Of a stretch of 64,000 nucleotides of DNA, positions 34,923 through 43,832 are shown piece after piece. How positions within the stretch are numbered: the first letter of the stretch is position 1; each line of letters starts with the position of its first letter. The notes under the pieces were generated by a model. That model did not search any database, was not told the origin of the DNA, and worked only from the letters and a program-made list of their open reading frames with translations. The stretch comes from CALBPI01 sp039821605 (lineage in GTDB: Bacteria; Pseudomonadota; Gammaproteobacteria; Steroidobacterales; Woeseiaceae), in assembly GCA_039821605.1 (NCBI GenBank), contig JBCBNV010000005.1, positions 357,583 through 421,582 of the forward strand, in the 5' to 3' direction. The translations under genes and the position numbers were made by a program.

Positions 34923-36447
34923 TGCACCTCTCGCGCCAAATGCTGGCGAGTACGGAAACTTCGCCGCCTAACGTGACTTCATCGGGACCGAAGGTTTCTA
35001 CCCGATCGAACGGCGCATCATAGAAGAGGTTCGCAGAAACGACGGACCTTCCTTCGTCGGCGAATACTTCAACTGACGCTACATCCTTTATGAGGCGCAA
35101 GCTCAACGATTCGCTCCCCTTGCGCAATGGCGCTTCGAGGCGCTCGACAAGCTTAGGATTTGGAACTGCCTGACCGACATGGGTTCGATCCACGACCAGC
35201 TTCCCAGAGGCCATATCTATCGCGATCTCTACATTTTCATCGTTCCCGTTTGCGAATCGGATTCCAAACGGCTCCAACTCGCCTTGCGGTAGCTTGAAGT
35301 GCAGATCGAGATCCAACAAGTCTGGCGGCAAATCGCAAAAGATGTCGCGAGTCGCAGCGGCTCCAACCGACGCCTGAGGAATTTCGATTATGCCTGTACG
35401 AATGCCCTCTATCTCTCGCACCGGTAAGCTCGCGAGTTCGAATCCACTCGTCCCTTTGACCAATCGCAACTCCCGCGGGATCGTCATGTTCCCTCGCCAA
35501 GGGTACGTTGGCATCTCCTTCGCGTATCGCCAACTGCTCATCCAACCGATTGCTATTCTCCGACCATCTTTGGGTGGTATCCCTTCCCAGGTTACCGCAC
35601 CGTAGTTGTCCGCCCCGTAGTCAAGCCAACGCTCTCCGTTGTCATCTGGGATAAAAGTCGAGCCGTCGAATTCGCCGACAAAGTACTGGACGGACTCGTC
35701 CCGCGTTGAGTGTTCGGGACTGACGCTGATGACCAACAGCCATTTCTTGTCGCCACTCTCGGTGTTCAAGGGGAAAAGATCTGGGCATTCCCATACTCCG
35801 CTGTGCGAACCATCGGGCTTGGAGAAATCGGACAGATGTGTCCATTCGATCAAGTTGCGAGATGCGTAGAACGAGATGCGATCGTAGGCAGCCAGCGACA
35901 AAATCCACCGGCTAGACGGCTCGTGCCAGAATACTTTCGGATCTCGAAAATCACGAACTCCCGGGTTCTGGATTACCGGGTTCGCGTCGTATTGTTGCCA
36001 CGTGTCTCCGTCGTCGAGACTATAGGCAAGACTCTGCGATTGCACGCCTTCCACCGTGCAGCTCGTATACAGAGCGACCAAGGGCGGCTGCCCCGCGCTG
36101 CCCATGCCGCTACTATTCTCTTCGTCAGATACTGCGCACCCTGAAAACATGTAGCCCAGGCCGAGTGGATCAGCATGCAGCGCGATCGGTCTGTGTTCCC
36201 AATGGACAAGGTCCTGACTGATGGCATGGCCCCAGTGCATGTTGCCCCAATGGTTTCCGGTGGGATTGTGTTGATAGAACAGATGGTATGTACCCCGGTG
36301 CCACACAAGCCCATTGGGATCGTTGATCCAGTACTTGGCCGCCGAAAAGTGAACCTGCGGACGGTACTTCTCACCGAAGAGTTCGGGAACCGACGCACGC
36401 TTTTTCCGTTCTTTACGCACCGTATCTTTATTCACCCGCCCGCTCAC
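34912..36447 (-). CDS. Cytosolic GH32 fructan/sucrose hydrolase
   Basis: 511 residues without a signal peptide. The GH32 five-bladed propeller motifs are intact: nucleophile Asp43 in YWINDPNGL, the transition-state RDP at 168-170 (DFRDPKVF) and the acid/base Glu220 in WECPDLF. The C-terminal beta-sandwich ends in VEVFADEGRSVVSANLF. It removes fructose from sucrose or short fructans in the cytosol, after import by the ABC system encoded around it. It sits between permease and ATPase genes within one operon. Confidence 0.95.
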   Translation of the reverse strand: MSGRVNKDTVRKERKKRASVPELFGEKYRPQVHFSAAKYWINDPNGLVWHRGTYHLFYQHNPTGNHWGNMHWGHAISQDLVHWEHRPIALHADPLGLGYMFSGCAVSDEENSSGMGSAGQPPLVALYTSCTVEGVQSQSLAYSLDDGDTWQQYDANPVIQNPGVRDFRDPKVFWHEPSSRWILSLAAYDRISFYASRNLIEWTHLSDFSKPDGSHSGVWECPDLFPLNTESGDKKWLLVISVSPEHSTRDESVQYFVGEFDGSTFIPDDNGERWLDYGADNYGAVTWEGIPPKDGRRIAIGWMSSWRYAKEMPTYPWRGNMTIPRELRLVKGTSGFELASLPVREIEGIRTGIIEIPQASVGAAATRDIFCDLPPDLLDLDLHFKLPQGELEPFGIRFANGNDENVEIAIDMASGKLVVDRTHVGQAVPNPKLVERLEAPLRKGSESLSLRLIKDVASVEVFADEGRSVVSANLFYDAPFDRVETFGPDEVTLGGEVSVLASIWRERCSDV

Positions 36448-36456
36448 TGCTACCGA

Positions 36457-37326
36457 CTACCCCTTGAGGCCAGTATTGGCCACTGACTGGACGAAGCGAC
36501 GCTGAAAGAAAACGAAGACCGCGAGCACAGGCAACGTGACAATGGTCGCGTAGGCCATGATCTGACCCCAGACCAGTGTCCGCCCAAAGAACTGCTGGAT
36601 ACCCACCATGATCGGCCGCGTATCTTGACCCTGAATCACAAGAATTGGCCACAGGTACTGATTCCACATGATCAGGAACAAGATGATCGAAGCCGTGGCG
36701 ATGACCGGTTTCGCGTTTGGCATCAGGATGCGCCAGTAGATTTGCCAGAGGCTGGCGCCGTCCATACGAGCAGCATCATCAAGATCCGTCGGAATGTCCT
36801 TAAAGAACTGATAGAAGAGAAATATGCAGAACGCGTTACCTAAAAACGGAATAATTTGCACGTGCAGCGAGTTGAACCAGCTACCGAGCAACGTCAGCTC
36901 GCCGTTGTGCCAGGCGATCCACGGTAGTTGCGACACGATCATCATTAGCGGTATCGCTAGCACCTCAAACGGGATGACTAGTAGCGCCAATATCAGGGCA
37001 ACGATGAAACTCTGTCCCGTCCAGCGGACGCGCTGAAGACCAAATGCACACATGCTGTTCACAATTACACCGAACACGACAGTTACGATCGCGATGATCG
37101 ACGAGTTTAGAAAATACAAAAGTAGCCTGCTTTGCTCGAAGACAGCGCGATAGTTATCAAGCGTGATGTCGCCTACTGGAACGAAGGCACGAAACGACTG
37201 CAAGTCTTCGAATATCTGCTCGTCAGGCTTGAAAGACGCGGAGATCATGAACAATAGCGGCCCGAGAAAGACCAAGCTCAACACGCCAAGCAATGCATAG
37301 TGAAACAAGCGTCTGCGAGCACGCAT
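36457..37326 (-). CDS. Sugar ABC transporter permease (MalG type)
   Basis: 289 residues with six predicted membrane segments. The cytoplasmic EAA loop DDAARMDGASLWQIYWRILMP is intact; this is where the ATPase docks. The N-terminal FHYALLGVLSLVFLGPLLFMISASFKP is typical of the CUT1 family. It pairs with the permease encoded just upstream (5-bp gap). It should form the channel of an importer for oligofructans or sucrose. Confidence 0.94.
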   Translation of the reverse strand: MRARRRLFHYALLGVLSLVFLGPLLFMISASFKPDEQIFEDLQSFRAFVPVGDITLDNYRAVFEQSRLLLYFLNSSIIAIVTVVFGVIVNSMCAFGLQRVRWTGQSFIVALILALLVIPFEVLAIPLMMIVSQLPWIAWHNGELTLLGSWFNSLHVQIIPFLGNAFCIFLFYQFFKDIPTDLDDAARMDGASLWQIYWRILMPNAKPVIATASIILFLIMWNQYLWPILVIQGQDTRPIMVGIQQFFGRTLVWGQIMAYATIVTLPVLAVFVFFQRRFVQSVANTGLKG

Positions 37327-37331
37327 CTCGG

Positions 37332-38393
37332 TTATCTCTCGTCTGCTGAACGGGTTAGCCGGCGCTGTGCGAGAGCGACCGCCAACACCAGTAGGAAGTA
37401 GATGACCGCAACTGACGCACCGTAGGCGACATCTTGCTCGCGAAAGCCGCTGCGGATCGCATGGTAGATCAGCGTTGCCGTGGCGTCGTTGGGACCTCCC
37501 TGCGTCATAACGTCAACCTGTATGAACAACCCGAACGCAGCGATTGTTGTCGCTATGACCACGAAGATCAGAGTGTTTCGAAGTCCGGGCAGCGTGACAT
37601 GGCGGAACTGCTGCCAACGACTAGCTCCGTCCAAGCGGGCCGCCTCATACAACTGCTGATCCACTGACTGCAGACCGGCGAGGATAATCAGCATCTGAAA
37701 CCCAGCACCTTGCCAGGCAGACATGATTGCAATGGACGGTAAAGCAAGCGCTTCACTACCCAGCCAGTTGATCGCCACAACTCCGCTACCAGCTATTGCC
37801 CCGAGGAGTTGATTTATTAGCCCCGTGTTCTCGTTGTAAAGAAAGGACCAGACGATCGACGCGACAACCATCGAAGTGACGACAGGTGCAAAGAAGAACG
37901 TTCTAAACGCCGTTCGACCTCTAAAGTCTTGATTGACCAGTAACGCAAGACCGAGCGCTGTACCGATTTGTATTGGGACGACGAGGAGGACGAAAAAGAA
38001 GGTGTTCCCCAACGCGCGCCAGAACACGAGGTCCTTTGCGAGGATGGCATAGCGGCGAGGGCCGACGTCGAATTCGGTAAGGGTTTGGTACGCGCGAAGC
38101 TCTGGATCGCTGCGCAGAATCGGCTGTAATCGTTGATACACGACGTTTCCGTCGGCATCGACAACCGGCTCACCCTGTTGGTCGATCTCGCGCGGTACTT
38201 CGCGAACTGTCACGGACAACAGGCGAGAATAGTTCTCAAGGCCAACGAACTCAGTCGGATTCGGTGTCAACATCCGCTGATTGGTGAGCGTCATCAATGC
38301 GGCTGCAAGAAACGGCAAAAGGATCGAAAAGCCGAGCAAGCCCAACGCCGGAAGCGTAAACAGGATGCCTTTGTTGTCTTTACGGACAGCCAT
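37332..38393 (-). CDS. Sugar ABC transporter permease (MalF type)
   Basis: 353 residues, six or more membrane segments. The EAA loop EAARLDGASRWQQFRHVTLP and the closing GGPNDATATLIYHAIRSGF are characteristic of CUT1 MalF-like subunits. An extra hydrophilic segment of about 80 residues (after TPNEFVGLENYSRLL) lies between the first two membrane helices, somewhat as in MalF proteins with a periplasmic domain that contacts the binding protein. It is 7 bp from the solute-binding protein gene. Confidence 0.93.
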   Translation of the reverse strand: MAVRKDNKGILFTLPALGLLGFSILLPFLAAALMTLTNQRMLTPNPTEFVGLENYSRLLSVTVREVPREIDQQGEPVVDADGNVVYQRLQPILRSDPELRAYQTLTEFDVGPRRYAILAKDLVFWRALGNTFFFVLLVVPIQIGTALGLALLVNQDFRGRTAFRTFFFAPVVTSMVVASIVWSFLYNENTGLINQLLGAIAGSGVVAINWLGSEALALPSIAIMSAWQGAGFQMLIILAGLQSVDQQLYEAARLDGASRWQQFRHVTLPGLRNTLIFVVIATTIAAFGLFIQVDVMTQGGPNDATATLIYHAIRSGFREQDVAYGASVAVIYFLLVLAVALAQRRLTRSADER

Positions 38394-38399
38394 TGTCGA

Positions 38400-39656
38400 C
38401 TAGTTCGAGAAACCGTAGCCGCGGTTTCGCTCGACGTCGAACTCGATCGCATCGGCTGCGACGTTGAGCGCGTCTTCAACGTTCTTCCCGAAGCGAATGT
38501 CCATCATCGCTTTCTCAAACGCAGCAGAAATCTTAGGATATCCTGGCGTCGCGGGCCGCTTGACAGCGTAGCTCCGCGAATACTCGTACAGCTTTCGCCA
38601 CTTCCCACCCTCTCGATAGTTCTCTGTCAGCGTAGCGCCGGCCTCTGTGGTCGGGATTTGCCATCGCGCACTAGACGTAGCCGCAATCTCTTCCGGCCGG
38701 AGCAAGAATTCGAGAAATGCCTGTGCAGCGTCGGGATGTTTACAGGTGCTGCTAATGCCCCAATGCCATGATCCTGCGCCGGCCTTCGGCCCGTTGCCGA
38801 AATCAGGCGGGGGCATGATCACAAGATCGTCACCGAATGCCTGAGTGTATCGGTTCGTTTCCCACGAACCCGTGTAGTGAAAAATTGCACGACCTTGAAT
38901 TAAGGCCTGCGCATCCACAAATGTCTTGCGTTCCGCCAATCGCTCTTCGAAGAGCGATTGGTACCACCGGGCGGCCGCCTGAGCTGCATCGCCGTTGATA
39001 TAGCCGTCGGCGCGCCGATAGCTATTTCGATCGATCAAGTCTCCGCCGGCACTCTGTATCCACGGGCTGAATCCGTAGGGCAACCACTCCCCCTGATCCT
39101 TAGCGTTGAGGTCTAGCGGGAATTTTTCTGGGGATTCCCGTTTGATTAACCTGAGGGCTTCACGAAACTCATCGGCCGTATACGGCGACTCCATCGTCGC
39201 TATGCGAATACCGTAGCGCTGGAGTTCGGACTTACGCGCAAAGAGAACCAGAACAACCTCGAACTGGCCGACGCTATACACCGCGCCCTTGTAAGTGCCT
39301 TTGGCCCCTTCGCTGAGCGCATCGAGCTGCTCTGTCGACAATATGGTGTCCAGCGCGCGCAGATGGCCTGACCAGGCAAAGTTGGGAACTACTGGCTGAT
39401 CGAGATCGAGTACACAAGGGAGCTGCCCGGCCAGCGCGGCGGCGGTAACTGCCGACGTATACGTTACCTGCGGTAGTGTTTCGACAGAGAAACGCCACTG
39501 GTCTTGCTCCGCATTAAAGCGGTCAACAGCCTCCAAGCTCGCCGTTAACTCCACTACTTCGGCCTCGTGTCGCCAGAGGTCAATCTCTACCGGGTCTGCG
39601 GCGGCGGTCACCGAAAGTAGTCCTATCCCAAAGAGCAGCAACGAGCATCGAATCAT
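38400..39656 (-). CDS. Extracellular sugar-binding protein (family 1)
   Basis: 418 residues with signal peptide CSLLLFGIGLLSVTAAADP. The mature protein has IDLWRHEAEVVELTASLEAVDRFNAEQ and GVYSVGQFEVVLVLFARKSEL-like segments (here YKGAVYSVGQFE) of family 1 solute-binding proteins, and NIGDAAQAA-type calls later in the lobe. It delivers the sugar to the permeases just downstream. The ATG overlaps the LacI stop by four bases, showing coupling of regulator and transporter. Confidence 0.9.
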   Translation of the reverse strand: MIRCSLLLFGIGLLSVTAAADPVEIDLWRHEAEVVELTASLEAVDRFNAEQDQWRFSVETLPQVTYTSAVTAAALAGQLPCVLDLDQPVVPNFAWSGHLRALDTILSTEQLDALSEGAKGTYKGAVYSVGQFEVVLVLFARKSELQRYGIRIATMESPYTADEFREALRLIKRESPEKFPLDLNAKDQGEWLPYGFSPWIQSAGGDLIDRNSYRRADGYINGDAAQAAARWYQSLFEERLAERKTFVDAQALIQGRAIFHYTGSWETNRYTQAFGDDLVIMPPPDFGNGPKAGAGSWHWGISSTCKHPDAAQAFLEFLLRPEEIAATSSARWQIPTTEAGATLTENYREGGKWRKLYEYSRSYAVKRPATPGYPKISAAFEKAMMDIRFGKNVEDALNVAADAIEFDVERNRGYGFSN

Positions 39657-40714
39657 GACGATACCGGCGCGCCAGTCGATTCCCGCACGATGAGTTCTCC
39701 GGATATCTTGCGGACGCCTGGTTTCAGATCGTCGGAAACGGCCAGTCGAGCCGCGGCAGCGCCCATTTTGAAGTACGGCAACAGCACGGTGGTCAGAGAC
39801 GGCACGAGGTTCTCGGAAATAAGTCGGTAGTCATCGTAGCCAACGATTGAAACGTCGTTCGGGATATCTCTATCGAGGAACCGACGCAGCAAAAAATAGG
39901 TTCTCATTGCCATCTTGTCATTGCCGCACATAATTGCTGTCGGCGGTTCTGCCAGAGCGAATAGGTCTCTGAGAACGTCCAACAGAGGCTCGAACTCGTC
40001 ATCAGTCTCGGCGCGATTACCATTCTGTTCGTGTTTGTGATCCGTAGGGACGCCCTCTTTCACACCAATGCGAATTAGGTCCGGGTCGATCTCCACACCC
40101 GCTCCGCGCAGGGCCGCTTCGTAGCCTTTTTTCCTTTCATGCGTCGCCTGGATGAACTCCGACAGACCAAGGTAAGCGATACGCCGATGGCCGAGGTCTA
40201 GGAGTTCGCTAGCAGCAATGCGGCCGCCTGCTCGGTCGTTCGGAACGACGGCCGGATAGTCCTTCTCCCTATCTCGACAGTTGACGAGCACTAACGGACA
40301 TAGACTAAAAGATTGATCGATCTTGACGTCCTGCATGAAGTCGGTCGCAAAGATGATGGCATCCGCGCGCTGCTGTCGGAAGCGCTCTACGAGCTTGTTA
40401 AATGCGCTTTTACTGCCCGACATCTCACCAATCATCATGACTCTATCTTGCTTCTCGCACTCCGACTGAATGCCGGCGACGATGTCGAAGGCGTGCGGTG
40501 TGGTCGTCAAGTGGTCTCCGATCACGCCGATCGTGCCAATCTTCTTACCGCGCAGAGATCGTGCCGCGGCAGACGGGTAGTACTCCAGCTCCCGCATCGC
40601 TTGCTCGACGCGATCGCGCGTCTGCTGGCGGACGCCGTCGAAACCGCTTAGAACCCTGGAAACTGTCTTGACCGATACACCGGCTTTCGCGGCAACGTCT
40701 TCGATTGAACTCAT
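39653..40714 (-). CDS. LacI family transcriptional regulator
   Basis: 353 residues. The N-terminal helix-turn-helix IEDVAAKAGVSVKTVSRVLSG and hinge YYPSAAARSLRGKK are followed by the periplasmic-binding-protein-like sensor domain (GTIGVIGDHLTT, IFATDFMQ, GGRIAASELLDLGHRRIAYLG). An insertion rich in acidic and asparagine residues (about GVPTDHKHEQNGNRAETDDEFE) extends the sensor. It heads the transport operon and likely represses it and the divergent TonB receptor/GH32 promoters until a fructan sugar is bound. The 195-bp spacer upstream (40715-40909) has no gene. Confidence 0.94.
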   Translation of the reverse strand: MSSIEDVAAKAGVSVKTVSRVLSGFDGVRQQTRDRVEQAMRELEYYPSAAARSLRGKKIGTIGVIGDHLTTTPHAFDIVAGIQSECEKQDRVMMIGEMSGSKSAFNKLVERFRQQRADAIIFATDFMQDVKIDQSFSLCPLVLVNCRDREKDYPAVVPNDRAGGRIAASELLDLGHRRIAYLGLSEFIQATHERKKGYEAALRGAGVEIDPDLIRIGVKEGVPTDHKHEQNGNRAETDDEFEPLLDVLRDLFALAEPPTAIMCGNDKMAMRTYFLLRRFLDRDIPNDVSIVGYDDYRLISENLVPSLTTVLLPYFKMGAAAARLAVSDDLKPGVRKISGELIVRESTGAPVSS

Positions 40715-40909
40715 CTTATTCTTCTAGTCTCGGCGGTCACTGAACTGCTGTGCTACCGCCGGTTTCTCAGGCTGGCACAGTGCCGTAGCACGACAGTTTG
40801 GCATAAGCGACACGACGTCGGTATGGGTCGGCAACGTCAGTCGACGATTGGAGCCAGCTAGCAAGATATCTGCGGGCGGCAGTCCGTCGCCGCCCGATAA
40901 ATCGATTCG

Positions 40910-43645
40910 CTAGAACCGATAGTAGACGCTGAACTTAATCGCACGCCCGAGCAGGGGCCGGGCGGCAGCTATGTAAGTACCATCGGCAAACGCATTGCCG
41001 CTGGCGATCGAACCGCCCTCGGTGAAGGATTCTGCATCGTTGACATTGCTTATATGGAGCTGCAGATCCAAGCTCTCGTTTAGCGCGTACAATGCGCCGA
41101 CATTGAGCTGCGTGTAGTCTGGATACTGAGTGACGTTTGCGCTCCCGTCCTCAGCGAATCGCTCGCTGTAGTAAAACAGCTGGCCATACACGTTTAACGC
41201 ATCGCCGAAGGTAAACGAAGGCCGGAAGTTCATAACCCATTCCGACTGTCGACGAGGCCGCCGCTCTTCTTGGGTTGAAACGACGTACTGGCGAACGTCG
41301 TTGACCATATCGCCATCTGTATCGAGCTCTTCGATGCCGCTGCGGATCGCATTATCTTGTCCGATCTCTGGATCTTGCCACGTCACGCTCCCCTGCAACG
41401 TGAGTCCTTCGGCCCAAGCCGGCTGATACATCGCTTCGACTTCGATTCCCTGGTTCGACAGTTCACGTCGGAATCGGTCCCGAATCTTCGGGCAGTCGGC
41501 AGGTGCCGGGACTGCGGTACATGGGATGCCCCCGGCACCCGTCGCGGTGAGATCGTCAAGTGTAGGACCGAGATTCTCTTTCGCCGCAAAGTCTATGTAG
41601 AAGAGTGCAACGCTCAGGTCCAACTCGTCGGTGCCAAACCGAATTCCGCCTTCGACTTGTGTGATGTCTTCGACTTGATCTCCGCGCGCAACCTCGCCAG
41701 TAGAGGGGTTCGTTGCCGGCCCTCCGAAGATGAAGTCTTCGAATCCGGGTAAGCGGAAAGAATCGGAGACCATCCCGTAAATCGAGAGATTGTCGCTAAA
41801 GAGGTAGTTCGCGCCAATTGTCCAGCCGACGTCGTCGTATTCTTCCGATGCGAAACGCGGTGATCCGTCCGGTACGTTCACGAAGTTATCGGCAAGCGTG
41901 TCGTCTGTTGAACCGACAACCACATCAGGCGGCGTGAAATCGTTCGACGAATTGCCAGGATCGAACGAATTGGTCGTGTTTCGGTCGACCTCCAAATCTT
42001 GCCATCGCACACCGACGTCCAACTTCAGTCGGTCATCGAGCAGCGAAATGTGATCGTGAACGTAGAACGCGTATGTGCGCATCGTGGAGTCGGCACCAAG
42101 ACCGAAGATGGCCGGCTCCAGCACACCGTTGTCCGTGATCGATGGGCCAACTTGTTGCTCTGCGGCGTCAACTGCGTACAGATCGACGAGGCGAGAATCG
42201 TCACTGATGTTCGCTAGGGAGCGCGCAAAGACAGAAAAGACGTCGTAGGTATAGTGACTGGTATAAGCACCAACTGTGATGTCGTGACTGGTCCCGCCCA
42301 CTTCGAACAACTTGCCCAGCCGAAAGTCGCCGGTGAAGTTCGTTGCATCAACCAAACCATAGACTGGCACATTGTTGCCGAGAACTGATGGCGCTTCGGA
42401 TGCCGTCGATAGATCCGTACCCGTGACAGTGTCTGTGAAATAGGCTCTCACTTCTGTCGCCCCGGCGTATGCCGCACCGACGTCACCCCCTAAACCCTGA
42501 ATGCGATTGAACTGATCTGTCAGAAGCCTGGAAGTTTCGAACGGCGGATCGTTGAACAGCGCATTGAAGCCATTGGATCCCGTTGTGGAACGCACGGCTG
42601 ACTCAAGCCGCCAACCGTCGCCGAACTCTTTGAGGAAATCGACGGTGAAGATATTGAACTCAGGGTTTATGCCGTCGCTGATATCGAGCGTAAGCTGCCC
42701 ACCGGCGCTATCGTAAAGCTCATAGAAGCTCGTCTGCGTGGACGTTGGGGTTCCGTCGCCGAAGTCGACGCCCAGGTTTCGCACATCGCCTGGGTCGATG
42801 TCGAACGGGTTGTCCGGCGTACCCGGGGCTCGCGTGTTTGGCACAGCGAAAGGAATACTTTGATAGAAATTCGTCCTGTCGTGGATAACGTGCGCCTGAA
42901 CTTTGACTTCCGTAGTGCCGTCATCGCTGGTGTAGAGTACATTGCCGCGAAGTTGGCCGCCGCTATTGCCCGTGTAACCCGGATCGCGAATTCCGTCAGC
43001 AACGCGATAAAAGCCGCCGACCGCGTACGTAAGGTTGTCGTTTATGGGTCCTGATATGAAGAAGTCATTGCGCACGTGGCCCCAATCACCGACTTCCAGC
43101 TTGTACCCGCCTTCGAAATCCTGTGTACCGGTGCGCGTAATGTAGTTAACCGCCGCACCCAACGCATTTGAGTAGAGAATAGCGCCCGGACCACCCTTGA
43201 CCGCCTGAACTGACGTTGTCATCAGGTCACTCTTGATGAAGACGTCGTTGTTCATGAAGGGCGCTTCTGGCTCTTCATACATCGGAAGGCCGTCAATTAG
43301 GTTGGGAACGTAACGGTAACCGCCAGCCTGTGGCAGTCCCCGAACGAGCACGTTGTTGTGAGTCTCGCCCGCGGTTCCGCCTTCGCCGGTAAAACCAGGA
43401 AGAGTACTCAGCAGCTCTGCCGTGCCGTGCGCAGCGATGATTTGTAGATCACTCTCGTCAATCGTATTAATCGAAAACGTCGCATCGAATTTGCGGGTAT
43501 CCTGCGTGACGCCTGTAACGATAATTTCTTCGACCAAGCCTTCGACATCGTCGTCATCTCCGCTAGTTTGAGCGATTGCAGGACCGGCAATGTAGAGTAA
43601 AAGGAGTGATGGTCGGCAGAACTTGCCTATGTGCAGTGGTTTCAT
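40910..43645 (-). CDS. TonB-dependent receptor for fructans (SusC-like role)
   Basis: 911 residues. A signal peptide (ends GPAIAQTSG) is followed by the plug: VEEIIVTGVTQD, TAELLSTLPGFTGEGGTAGE, NVLVRGLPQAGGYRYVPNLIDGLP, VQAVKGGPGAILYSNALGAAVNYI. The long barrel ends in AIKFSVYYRF. It shows the arrangement of the FecA/CirA-like receptors without a signalling domain. Its neighbours point to uptake of fructo-oligosaccharides or levan. The start is preceded by a run of nine G residues and only three bases (AAC) separate it from the ATG. Confidence 0.93.
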   Translation of the reverse strand: MKPLHIGKFCRPSLLLLYIAGPAIAQTSGDDDDVEGLVEEIIVTGVTQDTRKFDATFSINTIDESDLQIIAAHGTAELLSTLPGFTGEGGTAGETHNNVLVRGLPQAGGYRYVPNLIDGLPMYEEPEAPFMNNDVFIKSDLMTTSVQAVKGGPGAILYSNALGAAVNYITRTGTQDFEGGYKLEVGDWGHVRNDFFISGPINDNLTYAVGGFYRVADGIRDPGYTGNSGGQLRGNVLYTSDDGTTEVKVQAHVIHDRTNFYQSIPFAVPNTRAPGTPDNPFDIDPGDVRNLGVDFGDGTPTSTQTSFYELYDSAGGQLTLDISDGINPEFNIFTVDFLKEFGDGWRLESAVRSTTGSNGFNALFNDPPFETSRLLTDQFNRIQGLGGDVGAAYAGATEVRAYFTDTVTGTDLSTASEAPSVLGNNVPVYGLVDATNFTGDFRLGKLFEVGGTSHDITVGAYTSHYTYDVFSVFARSLANISDDSRLVDLYAVDAAEQQVGPSITDNGVLEPAIFGLGADSTMRTYAFYVHDHISLLDDRLKLDVGVRWQDLEVDRNTTNSFDPGNSSNDFTPPDVVVGSTDDTLADNFVNVPDGSPRFASEEYDDVGWTIGANYLFSDNLSIYGMVSDSFRLPGFEDFIFGGPATNPSTGEVARGDQVEDITQVEGGIRFGTDELDLSVALFYIDFAAKENLGPTLDDLTATGAGGIPCTAVPAPADCPKIRDRFRRELSNQGIEVEAMYQPAWAEGLTLQGSVTWQDPEIGQDNAIRSGIEELDTDGDMVNDVRQYVVSTQEERRPRRQSEWVMNFRPSFTFGDALNVYGQLFYYSERFAEDGSANVTQYPDYTQLNVGALYALNESLDLQLHISNVNDAESFTEGGSIASGNAFADGTYIAAARPLLGRAIKFSVYYRF

Positions 43646-43648
43646 GTT

Positions 43649-43657
43649 CCCCCCCCC
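43649..43657 (-). promoter_or_regulatory. G9 homopolymer at the TonB receptor ribosome-binding site
   Basis: On the minus strand the leader reads CCC, nine G, AAC, ATG. The G tract takes the place of a Shine-Dalgarno sequence; its length would set spacing to the start codon. Confidence 0.7.
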
Positions 43658-43750
43658 GGGTTACGCTGTTTTCTTTTGTCGCGGCAAGACACGATCTCCA
43701 GCGTTGCTTGCCGTGAGCGTCAGCGCCGTAGATTACAGCGCCTGACAGAA

Positions 43751-43789
43751 ATGTCTAAGGATGGACATGTCTAACGATGGACATTAGAC
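43751..43789. promoter_or_regulatory. Tandem 16-bp repeats, candidate LacI operators
   Basis: ATGTCTAAGGATGGAC (43751-43766) and ATGTCTAACGATGGAC (43767-43782) are head-to-tail copies differing at one base, followed by ATTAGAC so that GTCTAA and TTAGAC form an outer inverted repeat around the second. LacI-family sites have a central CG, as the second copy does. They lie in the divergent spacer between the TonB receptor and secreted GH32 genes. Confidence 0.55.
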
Positions 43790-43832
43790 TGAAACAAACA
43801 ACGTGTCAATAAGCGGCGAGGGGGGGAGACCA

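Noticed and set aside
43751..43789. CRISPR-like repeat array
   Set aside because: Two adjacent 16-bp copies with no spacers; better explained as operators.
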